This document shows, one piece after another, positions 7,579-15,327 of a stretch of DNA of 64,000 bases (position 1 is its first letter; each line of letters starts with the position of its first letter). This DNA comes from Mesobacillus sp. S13. GTDB lineage: Bacteria; Bacillota; Bacilli; Bacillales; Cytobacillaceae. A program made the translations under genes and the position numbers. The DNA is taken from NCBI RefSeq assembly GCF_020422885.1, contig NZ_CP084622.1:3367001-3431000 (forward strand), read 5' to 3'. Below the pieces are notes generated by a model that did no database searches, was not told the DNA's origin, and worked only from the letters and a program-made list of their open reading frames with translations.

Positions 7579-7611
7579 AAAAAAGCCACAGGGCACGATT
7601 CTCCCTGCGGC
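7579..7611 (-). terminator. First of two tandem terminators in front of yrzI
   Basis: The minus-strand stem GCCGCAGGG / CCCTGTGGC is followed by TTTTTTG. Its 5' arm is identical to that of the second hairpin, so the two could exchange partners. Confidence 0.8.
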
Positions 7612-7640
7612 CATGGATGTATAAGTGTCAAAAAAACAGC

Positions 7641-7721
7641 TTAAATAATCCAGTCCGATCCGGTCGAATGCGTATTGCGATATGAAGTTTGTGCGTTATT
7701 CCAGTATTTATTCATGATCAT
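7641..7721 (-). CDS. 26-residue ORF upstream of tandem terminators (possible leader peptide)
   Basis: The ORF starts MIMNKYWNNAQTSYRNTHST and continues GSDWII. It is hydrophilic and rich in Asn, Thr, Ser and Tyr, with two Trp. AAAGGAGGTCGAGTGAA precedes the ATG with ideal spacing; a second in-frame ATG lies at codon 3. It ends about 30 bases before the first of two terminators and about 135 bases before yrzI. It may be an independent microgene closed by those terminators, or a leader peptide governing read-through into yrzI. No family was recognised. Confidence 0.55.
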   Translation of the reverse strand: MIMNKYWNNAQTSYRNTHSTGSDWII

Positions 7722-7835
7722 TTCACTCGACCTCCTTTGAATTATTTAACCACATTGGTAAGTATATCCACTTCAGGTTAGTTTGTAAACCTTTTTTGGT
7801 CACTTTTTCCAAAAAAAGATTCGTCAAATTCCAAC

Positions 7836-7860
7836 AAAAAAAACGCCCTCTCAAGGACGT
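7836..7860 (-). terminator. Terminator of yrhC
   Basis: The stem ACGTCCT / AGGGCGT with loop TGAG directly abuts the yrhC stop codon and is followed by eight T on the minus strand. Confidence 0.85.
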
Positions 7861-8118
7861 TTATTTCTTCATCAGCATTTCCTGGCCTTCTTCTGACTCA
7901 ATCAGCAGATTGCGGTATTTTTTTGCGAAAGAAAAGAATACGATGGAACCAGCAAGGAATCCAGCGGAAGCACCAGTAGCAATATATATATCTGTCATCA
8001 CTTTCGTTTCAGACGGAATGATCGTGCCTAGATAAAAGAACACTCCCACAGCAAGAAGAACTGTAGCAAACTGTTTAAAATCAACCATTTTTTCATAGAG
8101 TTGTCTAGCCTTCATCAT
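7861..8118 (-). CDS. yrhC: YrhC family membrane protein
   Basis: An 85-residue protein with two predicted membrane segments, FATVLLAVGVFFYLGTIIP (about residues 17-35) and IYIATGASAGFLAGSIVFF (about 45-63), then a charged C-terminus ending GQEMLMKK. It matches the YrhC family by length and layout. The start is at 8118 (MMKARQLYEK), placed behind GCAGGTGATA; the longer frame upstream lacks a binding site. In B. subtilis yrhC closes the yrrT-mtnN-mccA-mccB operon. Here mccA and mccB are absent, and a repeat array separates yrhC from mtnN. The function is unknown. Confidence 0.8.
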   Translation of the reverse strand: MMKARQLYEKMVDFKQFATVLLAVGVFFYLGTIIPSETKVMTDIYIATGASAGFLAGSIVFFSFAKKYRNLLIESEEGQEMLMKK

Positions 8119-8273
8119 TATCACCTGCATTTTAATAGACTTAACCACAACCCTACTGTAACATCTTTTAAACACATTTTATGTATGTAATTTTTGGAAA
8201 AGAGATGAGTTGAGATATGATGTGAGGTAATCTAAGGTTATGCTATTCTATTTGGATGCACCATAGCTGCTTA

Positions 8274-8832
8274 TTCAGACAAAACTGGCGGCTCCTCTTG
8301 TGATTTTGTCTGAACCTGGGGCTACTTCGGACAAAACGGGCGGCTCCTCCTGTGATTTTGTCCGAACTTAGAGCTACTTCAGACAAAACTGGCGGCTTCT
8401 CCTGTGATTTTGTCTGAACCCTGGGCTACTTCGGACAAAACCGGGGGCCCCTCCTGTGATTTTGTCCGAACTTGATGCTACTTCGGACAAAACTGGCGGC
8501 TCCTCCTGTGATTTTGTCTGAACCCTGGGCTACTTCGGACAAAACCGGGGGCCCCTCCTGTGATTTTGTCTGAACCTGGGGCTACTTCGGACTAAAAGGG
8601 CGGCTCCTACTGGGTTTTTGTCTGAACCTTAAGCTACTTCAGACAAAACTGGCGGCCTTCTCTGTGATTTTGTCCGAACTTGATGCTACTTCGGACAAAA
8701 CCAGCTTCTCTTCCTGGGATTTTGTCTGAACATGCCACTACTTTAGACAAACGAAACCGCTCCTCCTGCGATTTTGTCTGAACCTGGGGCTACTTCGCAG
8801 AAAGCTAGCGGGGCCGACTGGTTTTTGTCTAA
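8274..8832. repeat. Tandem array 1: eleven 52-bp palindromic units
   Basis: The TTCGGAC or TTCAGAC box starts at 8274, 8326, 8378, 8430, 8482, 8534, 8586, 8638, 8690, 8742 and 8794 (the last two degenerate): exactly 52 bases apart each time, with substitutions but no net indels. Each unit carries TTCGGACAAAA and, about 19 bases later, TTTTGTCTGAA, so each can fold into a hairpin. The array fills the yrhC-mtnN gap (8119-8911). A 52-base period cannot keep one reading frame. No gene was found in it. Confidence 0.95.
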
Positions 8833-8854
8833 CCTACGCCCCTCCCTAGTTTCC

Positions 8855-8886
8855 AAAAAAAATAGCGTGGAATAATTTCCACGCTA
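8855..8886 (-). terminator. Terminator of mtnN
   Basis: The stem TAGCGTGGAA / TTCCACGCTA is followed by TTTTTTTT on the minus strand, beyond the mtnN stop and before array 1. Confidence 0.85.
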
Positions 8887-8911
8887 AAAAAAGATTTGTT
8901 TTTCAGATTAA

Positions 8912-9616
8912 TTAAAGCTTCCAGTTCTTGACCATCTCATTGACGATTTCAAACGAATTCTTTGACGCAAGTTTTGTGAATTCAAGGAAGTTCACATCTG
9001 CTGAGCCATCGGCCTGGTCGGACATGGACCTGATGATCACGAATGGGATGTTGTTCATGCTGCAGACCTGTCCTACTGCTGCACCTTCCATTTCTGTACA
9101 ATAACCATTGAGCTCCTCATACAGGAACTTCACTTTATCGCGGTCGGCGATGAATTGGTCGCCGGATAAAATCCTGCCGCTGACGATTTTCTTGTCCTCG
9201 ACTATTTCTTTGCTTGCTGAAATGGCCAAGTCTATCAATTTCTCATCTGCTTTAAATACAGAAACTTCTGTATAAGGGATTTCCCCTAGTTTGAAGCCCA
9301 ACGCACGAACATCCATATCATGCTGTACACAATCAGTGGAGATGACGATATCGCCTATTTTAAGATCAGGGTTCACAGCACCCGCTACTCCTGTGAAAAC
9401 AATCTGTGATGCAGCAAATTCATCGATCAGGATTTGAGTACATACACTTGCATTCACTTTCCCTACTCCAGATTTACACAATACAACGTCATATCCATTG
9501 AAAGTGCCGACATAAAAAGTAATGCCTGCTTTCTTTTTCTCACCATAATCTTTCATGGCATCAAGAATATGCTGTATTTCTTCATCCATTGCACCAATAA
9601 TACCAATTCTGCTCAT
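8912..9616 (-). CDS. mtnN: 5'-methylthioadenosine/S-adenosylhomocysteine nucleosidase
   Basis: A 234-residue enzyme that cleaves adenine from MTA, SAH and 5'-deoxyadenosine, feeding methionine salvage and removing SAH. Expected catalytic positions are visible: E12 in AMDEEI, E177 in TEMEGAA and D200 in RSMSDQAD. The start at ATG 9616 follows GGAGGTCTCAATA; the longer frame starts inside that binding site. It lies 83 bases downstream of mtaD on the same strand. In B. subtilis its partners are yrrT and mccAB, which are not present here. Confidence 0.96.
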   Translation of the reverse strand: MSRIGIIGAMDEEIQHILDAMKDYGEKKKAGITFYVGTFNGYDVVLCKSGVGKVNASVCTQILIDEFAASQIVFTGVAGAVNPDLKIGDIVISTDCVQHDMDVRALGFKLGEIPYTEVSVFKADEKLIDLAISASKEIVEDKKIVSGRILSGDQFIADRDKVKFLYEELNGYCTEMEGAAVGQVCSMNNIPFVIIRSMSDQADGSADVNFLEFTKLASKNSFEIVNEMVKNWKL

Positions 9617-9699
9617 TATTGAGACCTCCAATGTTCTTATTACATTCTGTTTTTAGCTTTCCGCTATACTTTCCAGACTTCGAACTTATTTTTAAAATC

Positions 9700-10995
9700 C
9701 TATGAAAGGAGCTTTGACATTCGATTTGCTTCATAAAGGACTTTTTCTTCATCAATCGTCTTGAATTGCCCATTATCCAGAATTTGTTTTCCCAGGACAT
9801 AGACATCCTTTACATCCCGTCCTGAGCCAGAATAAACAAGGTGGGATACTGGATTATGCTTAGGATAAAAGAATGACTGATTGGAGTTCACGACAATGAA
9901 ATCCGCATCTTTGCCTGCTTCAAGAGATCCAGTCTGTTTTTCCAGCCAGAGTGACTCTGCACCATTGATTGTTGCCATCCGTAAAGCTTGCTGAGCAGTG
10001 ATGACCGTCGCATCCTGGGCAAGCCCTTTATGGACCGTTGCTGCAGCTTTCAGCTCTTCAAATAAGTCGAGGTTATTGTTGGAAGCAACACTGTCTGTCC
10101 CAAGGCTGACGGTGACTCCCCTTTCCAGCATTTTGCCAACTGGGGCAATTCCGCTGCCCAATTTAAGGTTGCTGATGATGTTATGTGATACTTTGACGTC
10201 TTTTTCAGCCAGGATTTGAATATCCTCTTCATTCACATGGACCGCATGGGCAACAAGCGAAGGCCGGTCAAAGAATCCAAGCTTCTCTAGATGACGCACC
10301 GGTGTAGCACCATATTCCTCGATATTCTTCTCTACTTCGAATTTCGTTTCCGACATATGCGTATGCAAGGGAACATTCAGCTCAACCGCTTTGTCAATGA
10401 TCTGGGTGATATACTCTGGTGAGCAGGTATATGGGGAATGCGGTGACAGCATCGTCGTGATCCTCCCATTTGCACCGTTATTCCAGCTCTTCGCAAAATC
10501 TGCTGCTTCTTTAAGCTTGCTCTGTCGAAGCTCCTCTGAACCAAAGCCGATTATACCGCGGCACAGAACTCCACGAATGCCTGCTTCCTCAACAGCCTTG
10601 GCGATTTCGTCCATATTGTCATACATATCAACAAATGTGGTAGTACCTGTGCGAATCATTTCAAGAATGGATAGCTTTGCACCCCATTTTGCATGCTCCG
10701 GTGTATATTGGGCTTCAAGCGGCCAAATTTTGTCCTCCAGCCATGTCTGTAAATGCAAATCATCCGCATAGCCTCTCAGCAATGACATTGGGGTGTGTCC
10801 ATGCGTATTGACGAGGCCCGGGAGCAGGATATTCCCTTTTAAATCTATTCTTTCATCATAAGAGGCAACATCATCAGGCGTAGTGCCCACATAGATGATT
10901 TTCTCTCCTTCGACGCCAATGGCACCGTTCGTAAGAACTTCATTGTTTGTATTACCGGTAATAATTGTGCCATTATAAAATAACTTTCTTGTCAT
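9700..10995 (-). CDS. mtaD: MTA/SAH deaminase (amidohydrolase)
   Basis: A 431-residue cytosolic amidohydrolase that deaminates 5'-methylthioadenosine and S-adenosylhomocysteine to the inosyl derivatives. The metal-binding HxH is H65/H67 in NTHGHTPMSLLRG. Further ligands lie in HTHMSET, VAHAVHVNEED and SLGTDSVASNN, the TRZ/ATZ amidohydrolase pattern. TAGGAGAGATTAAAT precedes the ATG. It occupies the place held by the methyltransferase yrrT in B. subtilis, directly before mtnN. Together the pair gives two competing fates, hydrolysis or deamination, for the same nucleosides. Confidence 0.92.
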   Translation of the reverse strand: MTRKLFYNGTIITGNTNNEVLTNGAIGVEGEKIIYVGTTPDDVASYDERIDLKGNILLPGLVNTHGHTPMSLLRGYADDLHLQTWLEDKIWPLEAQYTPEHAKWGAKLSILEMIRTGTTTFVDMYDNMDEIAKAVEEAGIRGVLCRGIIGFGSEELRQSKLKEAADFAKSWNNGANGRITTMLSPHSPYTCSPEYITQIIDKAVELNVPLHTHMSETKFEVEKNIEEYGATPVRHLEKLGFFDRPSLVAHAVHVNEEDIQILAEKDVKVSHNIISNLKLGSGIAPVGKMLERGVTVSLGTDSVASNNNLDLFEELKAAATVHKGLAQDATVITAQQALRMATINGAESLWLEKQTGSLEAGKDADFIVVNSNQSFFYPKHNPVSHLVYSGSGRDVKDVYVLGKQILDNGQFKTIDEEKVLYEANRMSKLLS

Positions 10996-11156
10996 ATTTA
11001 ATCTCTCCTATGTAAAAAACACTTACTTACTAGAATTCGGTGGTAGTCCCGGAAATATGCCTATCGTTTTAATTTATCAAAAAATGTATCATTTTTATAG
11101 AGAATTTGCTATTTTATTTGTGTCAATAAGTTGTATACGAAAGGGGAAAGGAATCT

Positions 11157-11363
11157 ATGAACTTCCAGTTTGATCTAATAGAAGACAAGGTTGAATTTTT
11201 TGAAGCGGTCGACCTGAAATCACTGGAACAAAAAATCAATAAGCAAATCGAAATCAATAAAGCAATCATGCTATCAGTCCACCATGTGTCCCACCAGATG
11301 CATTTAGATGATAAAGGCAGGCTGTTCTATTCCGCAGTGGTCCACTTCAAGGCAAAAAAATAA
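11157..11363 (+). CDS. yrzA: DUF2536 family protein YrzA
   Basis: A 68-residue soluble protein starting MNFQFDLIEDKVEFFEA, with an ESLEQKINKQIE-like helical centre and a VSHQMHLDD segment. It matches DUF2536 (B. subtilis YrzA) in length and sequence pattern. GAAAGGGGAAAGGAATCT precedes the ATG. It is the only plus-strand gene between sigK and the LysM amidase, convergent with yrrS. The function is unknown; the conserved neighbourhood with yrrS supports the assignment. Confidence 0.85.
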   Translation: MNFQFDLIEDKVEFFEAVDLKSLEQKINKQIEINKAIMLSVHHVSHQMHLDDKGRLFYSAVVHFKAKK

Positions 11364-11390
11364 AGGGGCCGCTGCTTCAGCCCCCTTCCA
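11362..11390 (+). terminator. Weak bidirectional hairpin between yrzA and yrrS
   Basis: An AAGGGGC / GCCCCCTT imperfect stem begins at the yrzA stop. It has only a short T-rich tail. Confidence 0.4.
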
Positions 11391-11399
11391 ATCTTTATC

Positions 11400-12080
11400 T
11401 TATCTTTTATCATTTTGAATCAGTTCTTCCACTTTTACCGGTTTCCAGCCTTCGCCGTCCACCCACTCAATCCAAACTCTGAATGTCTGGTCACTGCCCT
11501 TCTGAGAGATCGTTCCGACCGCTGTATTAGGCGCACCGCCATTTTCATTCCACCATACTGTCATGTTATCTTTATCGATTCCTGTAGCATAGGAATAAGC
11601 TAAAATCATTTCCTGCCAGTCTGCTGCATTCTGGTCAAATACGGTATTATGTTCGCCGGATTGGGTAGTTCCAACCGGTTTCCACTCAGGATTCTCTATC
11701 GTTTGTTTCACATTGGCATCACTTCCGCCTTCTGTCACGATTGGATCAGCCAATTCTTCATCCTCTGCAGACTCCTCGTCTGCTTCTTCTGAAGCTGATT
11801 CATCCTTTTTTTCGGAATCCTGGCTATCGTCTTTTTTGTCATTAGCCTTGCTGTCATTTTTTTTATCCGGAGTGGCTGCGGCCTGTTCCTTCTCAGCACC
11901 AACATCGTTTTGGTCGGCAACCCCTTCATCATTGCTGAAGAAAATGTTAAATGAGACAATTCCAATCAACAAGATTACAACAACAATCAAGCTATTTAAA
12001 ATAAGGTTCGTTTTTCTGCGTTTTGCCCTCATTTGAGAACGTGACCCCTCATTTAGGTTCTCATAATCATCGTGCTTCAA
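11400..12080 (-). CDS. yrrS: YrrS family (DUF1510) membrane-anchored protein
   Basis: A 226-residue protein with a basic cytoplasmic N-terminus (RAKRRK) and one membrane helix, about residues 27-48 (LILNSLIVVVILLIGIVSF). A low-complexity Lys/Asp/Glu/Ala linker follows, about 60-115, then a C-terminal extracytoplasmic domain ending with the WIEWVDGEGWKPV segment. This is the YrrS layout. The start is TTG at 12080 behind GGGAGGGAAAGATC. It follows pbpI (gap 85 bases) as in B. subtilis, where the two form a sporulation-linked pair. A role assisting PbpI is inferred. Confidence 0.88.
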   Translation of the reverse strand: MKHDDYENLNEGSRSQMRAKRRKTNLILNSLIVVVILLIGIVSFNIFFSNDEGVADQNDVGAEKEQAAATPDKKNDSKANDKKDDSQDSEKKDESASEEADEESAEDEELADPIVTEGGSDANVKQTIENPEWKPVGTTQSGEHNTVFDQNAADWQEMILAYSYATGIDKDNMTVWWNENGGAPNTAVGTISQKGSDQTFRVWIEWVDGEGWKPVKVEELIQNDKR

Positions 12081-12165
12081 GATCTTTCCCTCCCTTATAA
12101 GGTTGTCAACATTCTACCATGACTGGGGGCAAACTTGAAGGATTTTATATTCATCTAATGATGGT

Positions 12166-13950
12166 TCAATTGTTTTCAGGACCTTCAGCCGAGCTACCAT
12201 GATTGAATGCATAGACCTCTTTTACTATATCTGCAAAAAGAGGATTGACCCCACCTTCATTTTCTAAAACCCCTAAGTTGACCGTTACAAGAGCATACTT
12301 TGGTTTCTCGTAGGGAAAATAGCCGGCGAACCATTTATTGTGCAGCTGTTTGTCGTCATCTATGTAAATCCCTGTTTCTGCAGTCCCTGACTTTCCTGCC
12401 ACAGCATATGGCAAATCCTTGAACCATCTTCCAGTACCTTGCTCGTTCACAATGACCTCCCGTAAAAGTTTTTGGAGTTTCATCGCGGTGAATGGTGATA
12501 GTTTGTCTCCTTCAAGCTTCTGTCTAGGAAATGCGGTCATTTCAGCACCATTTTGATACTGGATCGACAGTACTGCCCTGACCATATCCTTTTCCCCGCC
12601 CCTAGCGATCGTTGCCATCATGTTTGCCACAGCAAGAGGGGACACCCTCACTTCATGCTGGCCAATTCCGGATAATGCGGCAAAATTCTTATCCTTCCTC
12701 GCTTCATCTGATAAAAATACCCTGCCTTTTTCCTCGTCCTGGATCTGGCTGAAATCTTCTAGATGGAAAATGTCTCCTTTCCACCCTACACCGCCAGTGA
12801 TTGATAGCTTCTCTGCGTATTTTTCAAGGATATTAGGGTCCTGCTCCTGGAGCTCGCGGGCTACCTCTCCAAATGTCCGGTTGCAGCTCACTGCAAAGCT
12901 ATCTTGAAAATTAAGCAATCCATAGTCATATTTTAAATCCGGTGCCCCGCTGATAGTCTTGCTGCAATCAAATTCCCTGGCAGGATCATCTAGCCCCTGA
13001 TCAATCGCTGCTGCTGCGACAACTGTTTTAAAGACGGAACCAGGGATATGCTGCTTGACCATCATATTTTCAGTTCCCTCGTCGTTAAAAGGTTTTTTAC
13101 GGTCAATGACAGGCCTTGACACCATTGCAAGTATACTGTTCGTTTCAATATCCAGAAGCACCACGCCGCCTCTATTGATCTTGTACTGATCCACCTTCTC
13201 CTCTAGCAGTATTTGCAGGTCTTTGTCTATCGAAGTCTGCAGATTGATTGGATAGAATGGGTTTGCAGGGTCTATGTATTTAACATTGATCCCGAATAAT
13301 GGTGCTCCTTCTCCATCGACATGATAAACCAGCTTTGATTTTCCTTCAGCAACGAGGAACTCGTCAAAACTTTTTTCCAGTCCAGAGAGACCAATCAAGG
13401 TCCTTGGCAGCAAATCTTTCTCTCCATATCTTGACTTCAGAAGAGTCTCATTCTCCCCAATGATTCCTAAAAGTTGGGCAGCCGGTACTTTCTCCATAGG
13501 GTACTTCCGCTCCACAGCAAATACTCCCGGAATTTCCATTTCATTAATGGTTTCCATTTGACTCCTAGTCAAAATCACCGGATCCGGATCGCCAAAAGCA
13601 AATGGTTCCTTGGAATCTTCCACTGCATTTTTCAAAGAGTAAGCAGATACACCTAATGTCCTTGCCACCTTGTCTGCTTCCCAGTCGATCTTTTTCAAAA
13701 ATGGGAACAAGACGAGTACGGATGAAGTTTCAAAGGATAATGGGTCTCCTGTCCTGTCTAGGAAATTCCCACGGCCGTTGTCTACAACCATTTCCTGAGA
13801 CCTTTGCTTGACACTCGCTTCAATTAAATTTATTTCATGCTTGGAAAAGGACTCTGTATCAAATAATTGCAGCTGCGCCAGCCGTAACATCAGCAGACCA
13901 AAGACAGCTATACAAATCGAAATCCAGGCCACCATTCTTTTTTTACGCAT
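12166..13950 (-). CDS. pbpI: Penicillin-binding protein PbpI (class B transpeptidase)
   Basis: A 594-residue D,D-transpeptidase that cross-links peptidoglycan. A membrane anchor (residues about 5-24) is followed by a dimerisation domain and the penicillin-binding domain. The active-site motifs are SVFK (near residue 303), SCN (near 352) and KSG (near 516). The start at ATG 13950 is preceded by GAGGTGTTTTTT; that GAGGTG also forms the 3' arm of the greA terminator. An in-frame TTG upstream lies inside the hairpin and lacks a binding site. B. subtilis PbpI (YrrR) has a sporulation-related role, with YrrS next to it. Confidence 0.93.
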   Translation of the reverse strand: MRKKRMVAWISICIAVFGLLMLRLAQLQLFDTESFSKHEINLIEASVKQRSQEMVVDNGRGNFLDRTGDPLSFETSSVLVLFPFLKKIDWEADKVARTLGVSAYSLKNAVEDSKEPFAFGDPDPVILTRSQMETINEMEIPGVFAVERKYPMEKVPAAQLLGIIGENETLLKSRYGEKDLLPRTLIGLSGLEKSFDEFLVAEGKSKLVYHVDGEGAPLFGINVKYIDPANPFYPINLQTSIDKDLQILLEEKVDQYKINRGGVVLLDIETNSILAMVSRPVIDRKKPFNDEGTENMMVKQHIPGSVFKTVVAAAAIDQGLDDPAREFDCSKTISGAPDLKYDYGLLNFQDSFAVSCNRTFGEVARELQEQDPNILEKYAEKLSITGGVGWKGDIFHLEDFSQIQDEEKGRVFLSDEARKDKNFAALSGIGQHEVRVSPLAVANMMATIARGGEKDMVRAVLSIQYQNGAEMTAFPRQKLEGDKLSPFTAMKLQKLLREVIVNEQGTGRWFKDLPYAVAGKSGTAETGIYIDDDKQLHNKWFAGYFPYEKPKYALVTVNLGVLENEGGVNPLFADIVKEVYAFNHGSSAEGPENN

Positions 13951-13983
13951 AAAAAACACCTCGTCAAAAGTGTTGACGAGGTG
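13951..13983 (-). terminator. greA terminator that contains the pbpI ribosome binding site
   Basis: The minus-strand stem CACCTCGTCAA / TTGACGAGGTG is followed by TTTTTT and immediately by the pbpI ATG. The GAGGTG of the 3' arm is the only ribosome binding site for pbpI, so read-through transcripts would mask it. Confidence 0.88.
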
Positions 13984-14005
13984 CTCATGTTTCAAACATA
14001 TGGTA

Positions 14006-14482
14006 TTACTTAATTGTTGTAATGCGGACGTTCATTTCACCGCCAGGAGTCTGGACAGTCACTTCGTCTCCTACTTTTTTGCCCATAAGACTTTTCGCAA
14101 TCGGAGAGTCGTTTGAGATTTTGCCTTCAAATGGGTCAGCTTCTGCGCTACCGACGATTGTATAGGATTCTTCATCGCCATCAGGAAGCTCGACGAATGT
14201 CACTGTGCGGCCAAGGCTGACTGCATCTGTGCTCACTTCGTCTTCCTGGATGATTTTTGCGTTGCGGATCATATTTTCAAGAGTGGTGATACGGCCTTCA
14301 ACAAAGGCTTGCTCTTCTTTTGCTGAATCATATTCAGAGTTCTCTGAAAGGTCGCCAAAGCTGCGCGCGATCTTGATTCTTTCAACCACTTCTTTGCGTT
14401 TTACCGTTTTCAATTGCTCTAATTCTTGTTCCAGCTTTTCTTTTCCTGCCTGTGTCATAGGAAAAACTTTTTCTGTAGCCAA
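14006..14482 (-). CDS. greA: Transcription elongation factor GreA
   Basis: A 158-residue factor that enters the RNA polymerase secondary channel and rescues backtracked complexes by stimulating transcript cleavage. The N-terminal coiled coil (about residues 10-75) carries the family stretch [19 protein letters not shown] with the acidic tip. The C-terminal domain ends with [12 protein letters not shown]. The start is TTG at 14482 behind GAAGGAGTGAAGTATT. It is followed by a strong terminator that overlaps the start of pbpI. It is separated from udk by a further terminator, so it probably has its own promoter. Confidence 0.97.
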   Translation of the reverse strand: MATEKVFPMTQAGKEKLEQELEQLKTVKRKEVVERIKIARSFGDLSENSEYDSAKEEQAFVEGRITTLENMIRNAKIIQEDEVSTDAVSLGRTVTFVELPDGDEESYTIVGSAEADPFEGKISNDSPIAKSLMGKKVGDEVTVQTPGGEMNVRITTIK

Positions 14483-14631
14483 AATACTTCACTCCTTCTA
14501 GTCTTCACAATTCCCCAAAAAATTGATTGTGTACTATTATATTATGTATCCTGAAAAATATACAGGAGCGCGACCTTACAAGGGCGCGCATGTTAAATAG
14601 GGCCGTTATGGGCCATTTCCTTTTCCTTGGA

Positions 14632-14661
14632 CAAAAGGAAGCACTTTATTCAAGTACTTCC
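14632..14661 (-). terminator. Terminator of udk
   Basis: The minus-strand stem GGAAGTACTT / AAGTGCTTCC is followed by TTTTGT, 27 bases beyond the udk stop. Confidence 0.7.
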
Positions 14662-14687
14662 ATGTCCACATTATCTATGCTATTGTG

Positions 14688-15323
14688 TCACAAAAATGAT
14701 TTTTGTTCAAGAATTGTTTGAATTTTTGTTACCATCAAGTCAATCGCCACATGGTTGTGGCCGCCCTCAGGGATGATGACATCAGCGTAACGCTTGGTCG
14801 GTTCGATGAACTGGTTATGCATTGGCCTGACAACATTCACATACTGTTCAATGACCGAGTCCATTGAACGTCCGCGTTCCTTGATGTCACGAAGGAGTCT
14901 GCGGATGATGCGCAAATCAGCATCTGTATCAACATAGAGCTTGATATCCATCAAGTTCCGCAATCTTTCATCCTCAAGAATCAGGATCCCCTCAAGGATG
15001 ATGACATCCTTCGGCTCTACATCGACAACTTCACTTGAGCGAGTATGGATGGCATAATCATAAACTGGCTTCTCAATCGCCTCGTGGCGTAGCAGCTTTT
15101 CGATATGCTGTATCAACAGATCGTTGTCAAATGCCAGCGGATGGTCATAATTCGTCTTCAAACGCTCTTCCATTGGCAGATGGCTTTGGTCCTTGTAATA
15201 GTAGTCTTGCTCAATCATCAGAATTGATTGGCTCTTAAAGCTATCATAAATCGCTTTTGTTACAGAAGTCTTTCCTGAGCCGGAGCCGCCGGCTACACCA
15301 ATTACAACAGGTTTGCGGTCCAT
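14688..15323 (-). CDS. udk: Uridine kinase
   Basis: A 211-residue kinase that phosphorylates uridine and cytidine in pyrimidine salvage. The Walker A loop GGSGSGKT is at residues 12-19. The nucleoside-binding segment [11 protein letters not shown] and the arginine-rich lid [13 protein letters not shown] are present. GAAGGAGAAGTAAATAC precedes the ATG. It follows the U32 gene yrrO by four bases and is therefore the last gene of the trmR-yrrN-yrrO-udk operon, an order shared with B. subtilis. Confidence 0.97.
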   Translation of the reverse strand: MDRKPVVIGVAGGSGSGKTSVTKAIYDSFKSQSILMIEQDYYYKDQSHLPMEERLKTNYDHPLAFDNDLLIQHIEKLLRHEAIEKPVYDYAIHTRSSEVVDVEPKDVIILEGILILEDERLRNLMDIKLYVDTDADLRIIRRLLRDIKERGRSMDSVIEQYVNVVRPMHNQFIEPTKRYADVIIPEGGHNHVAIDLMVTKIQTILEQKSFL

Positions 15324-15327
15324 GTAT

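Noticed and set aside
7507..7614. Longer YrzI starting at 7614
   Set aside because: The extension runs through both tandem terminators and is Gly/Pro/Cys-rich; the perfect AAAGGAGGTGAACC site defines the ATG at 7506.
8274..8832. CRISPR-like array
   Set aside because: Units are contiguous 52-bp tandem copies with internal palindromes; there are no unique spacers between constant repeats and no cas genes.
13951..13995. N-terminal extension of PbpI from an upstream TTG
   Set aside because: It would be translated through the greA terminator stem and lacks a binding site; ATG 13950 behind GAGGTG gives the normal membrane-anchor start.
14483..14631. GCGCGACC/GGGCGCGC and GGGCC/GGCCC pairings between udk and greA as a riboswitch
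   Set aside because: Short, isolated helices with no recognisable aptamer core; probably only the greA promoter region.
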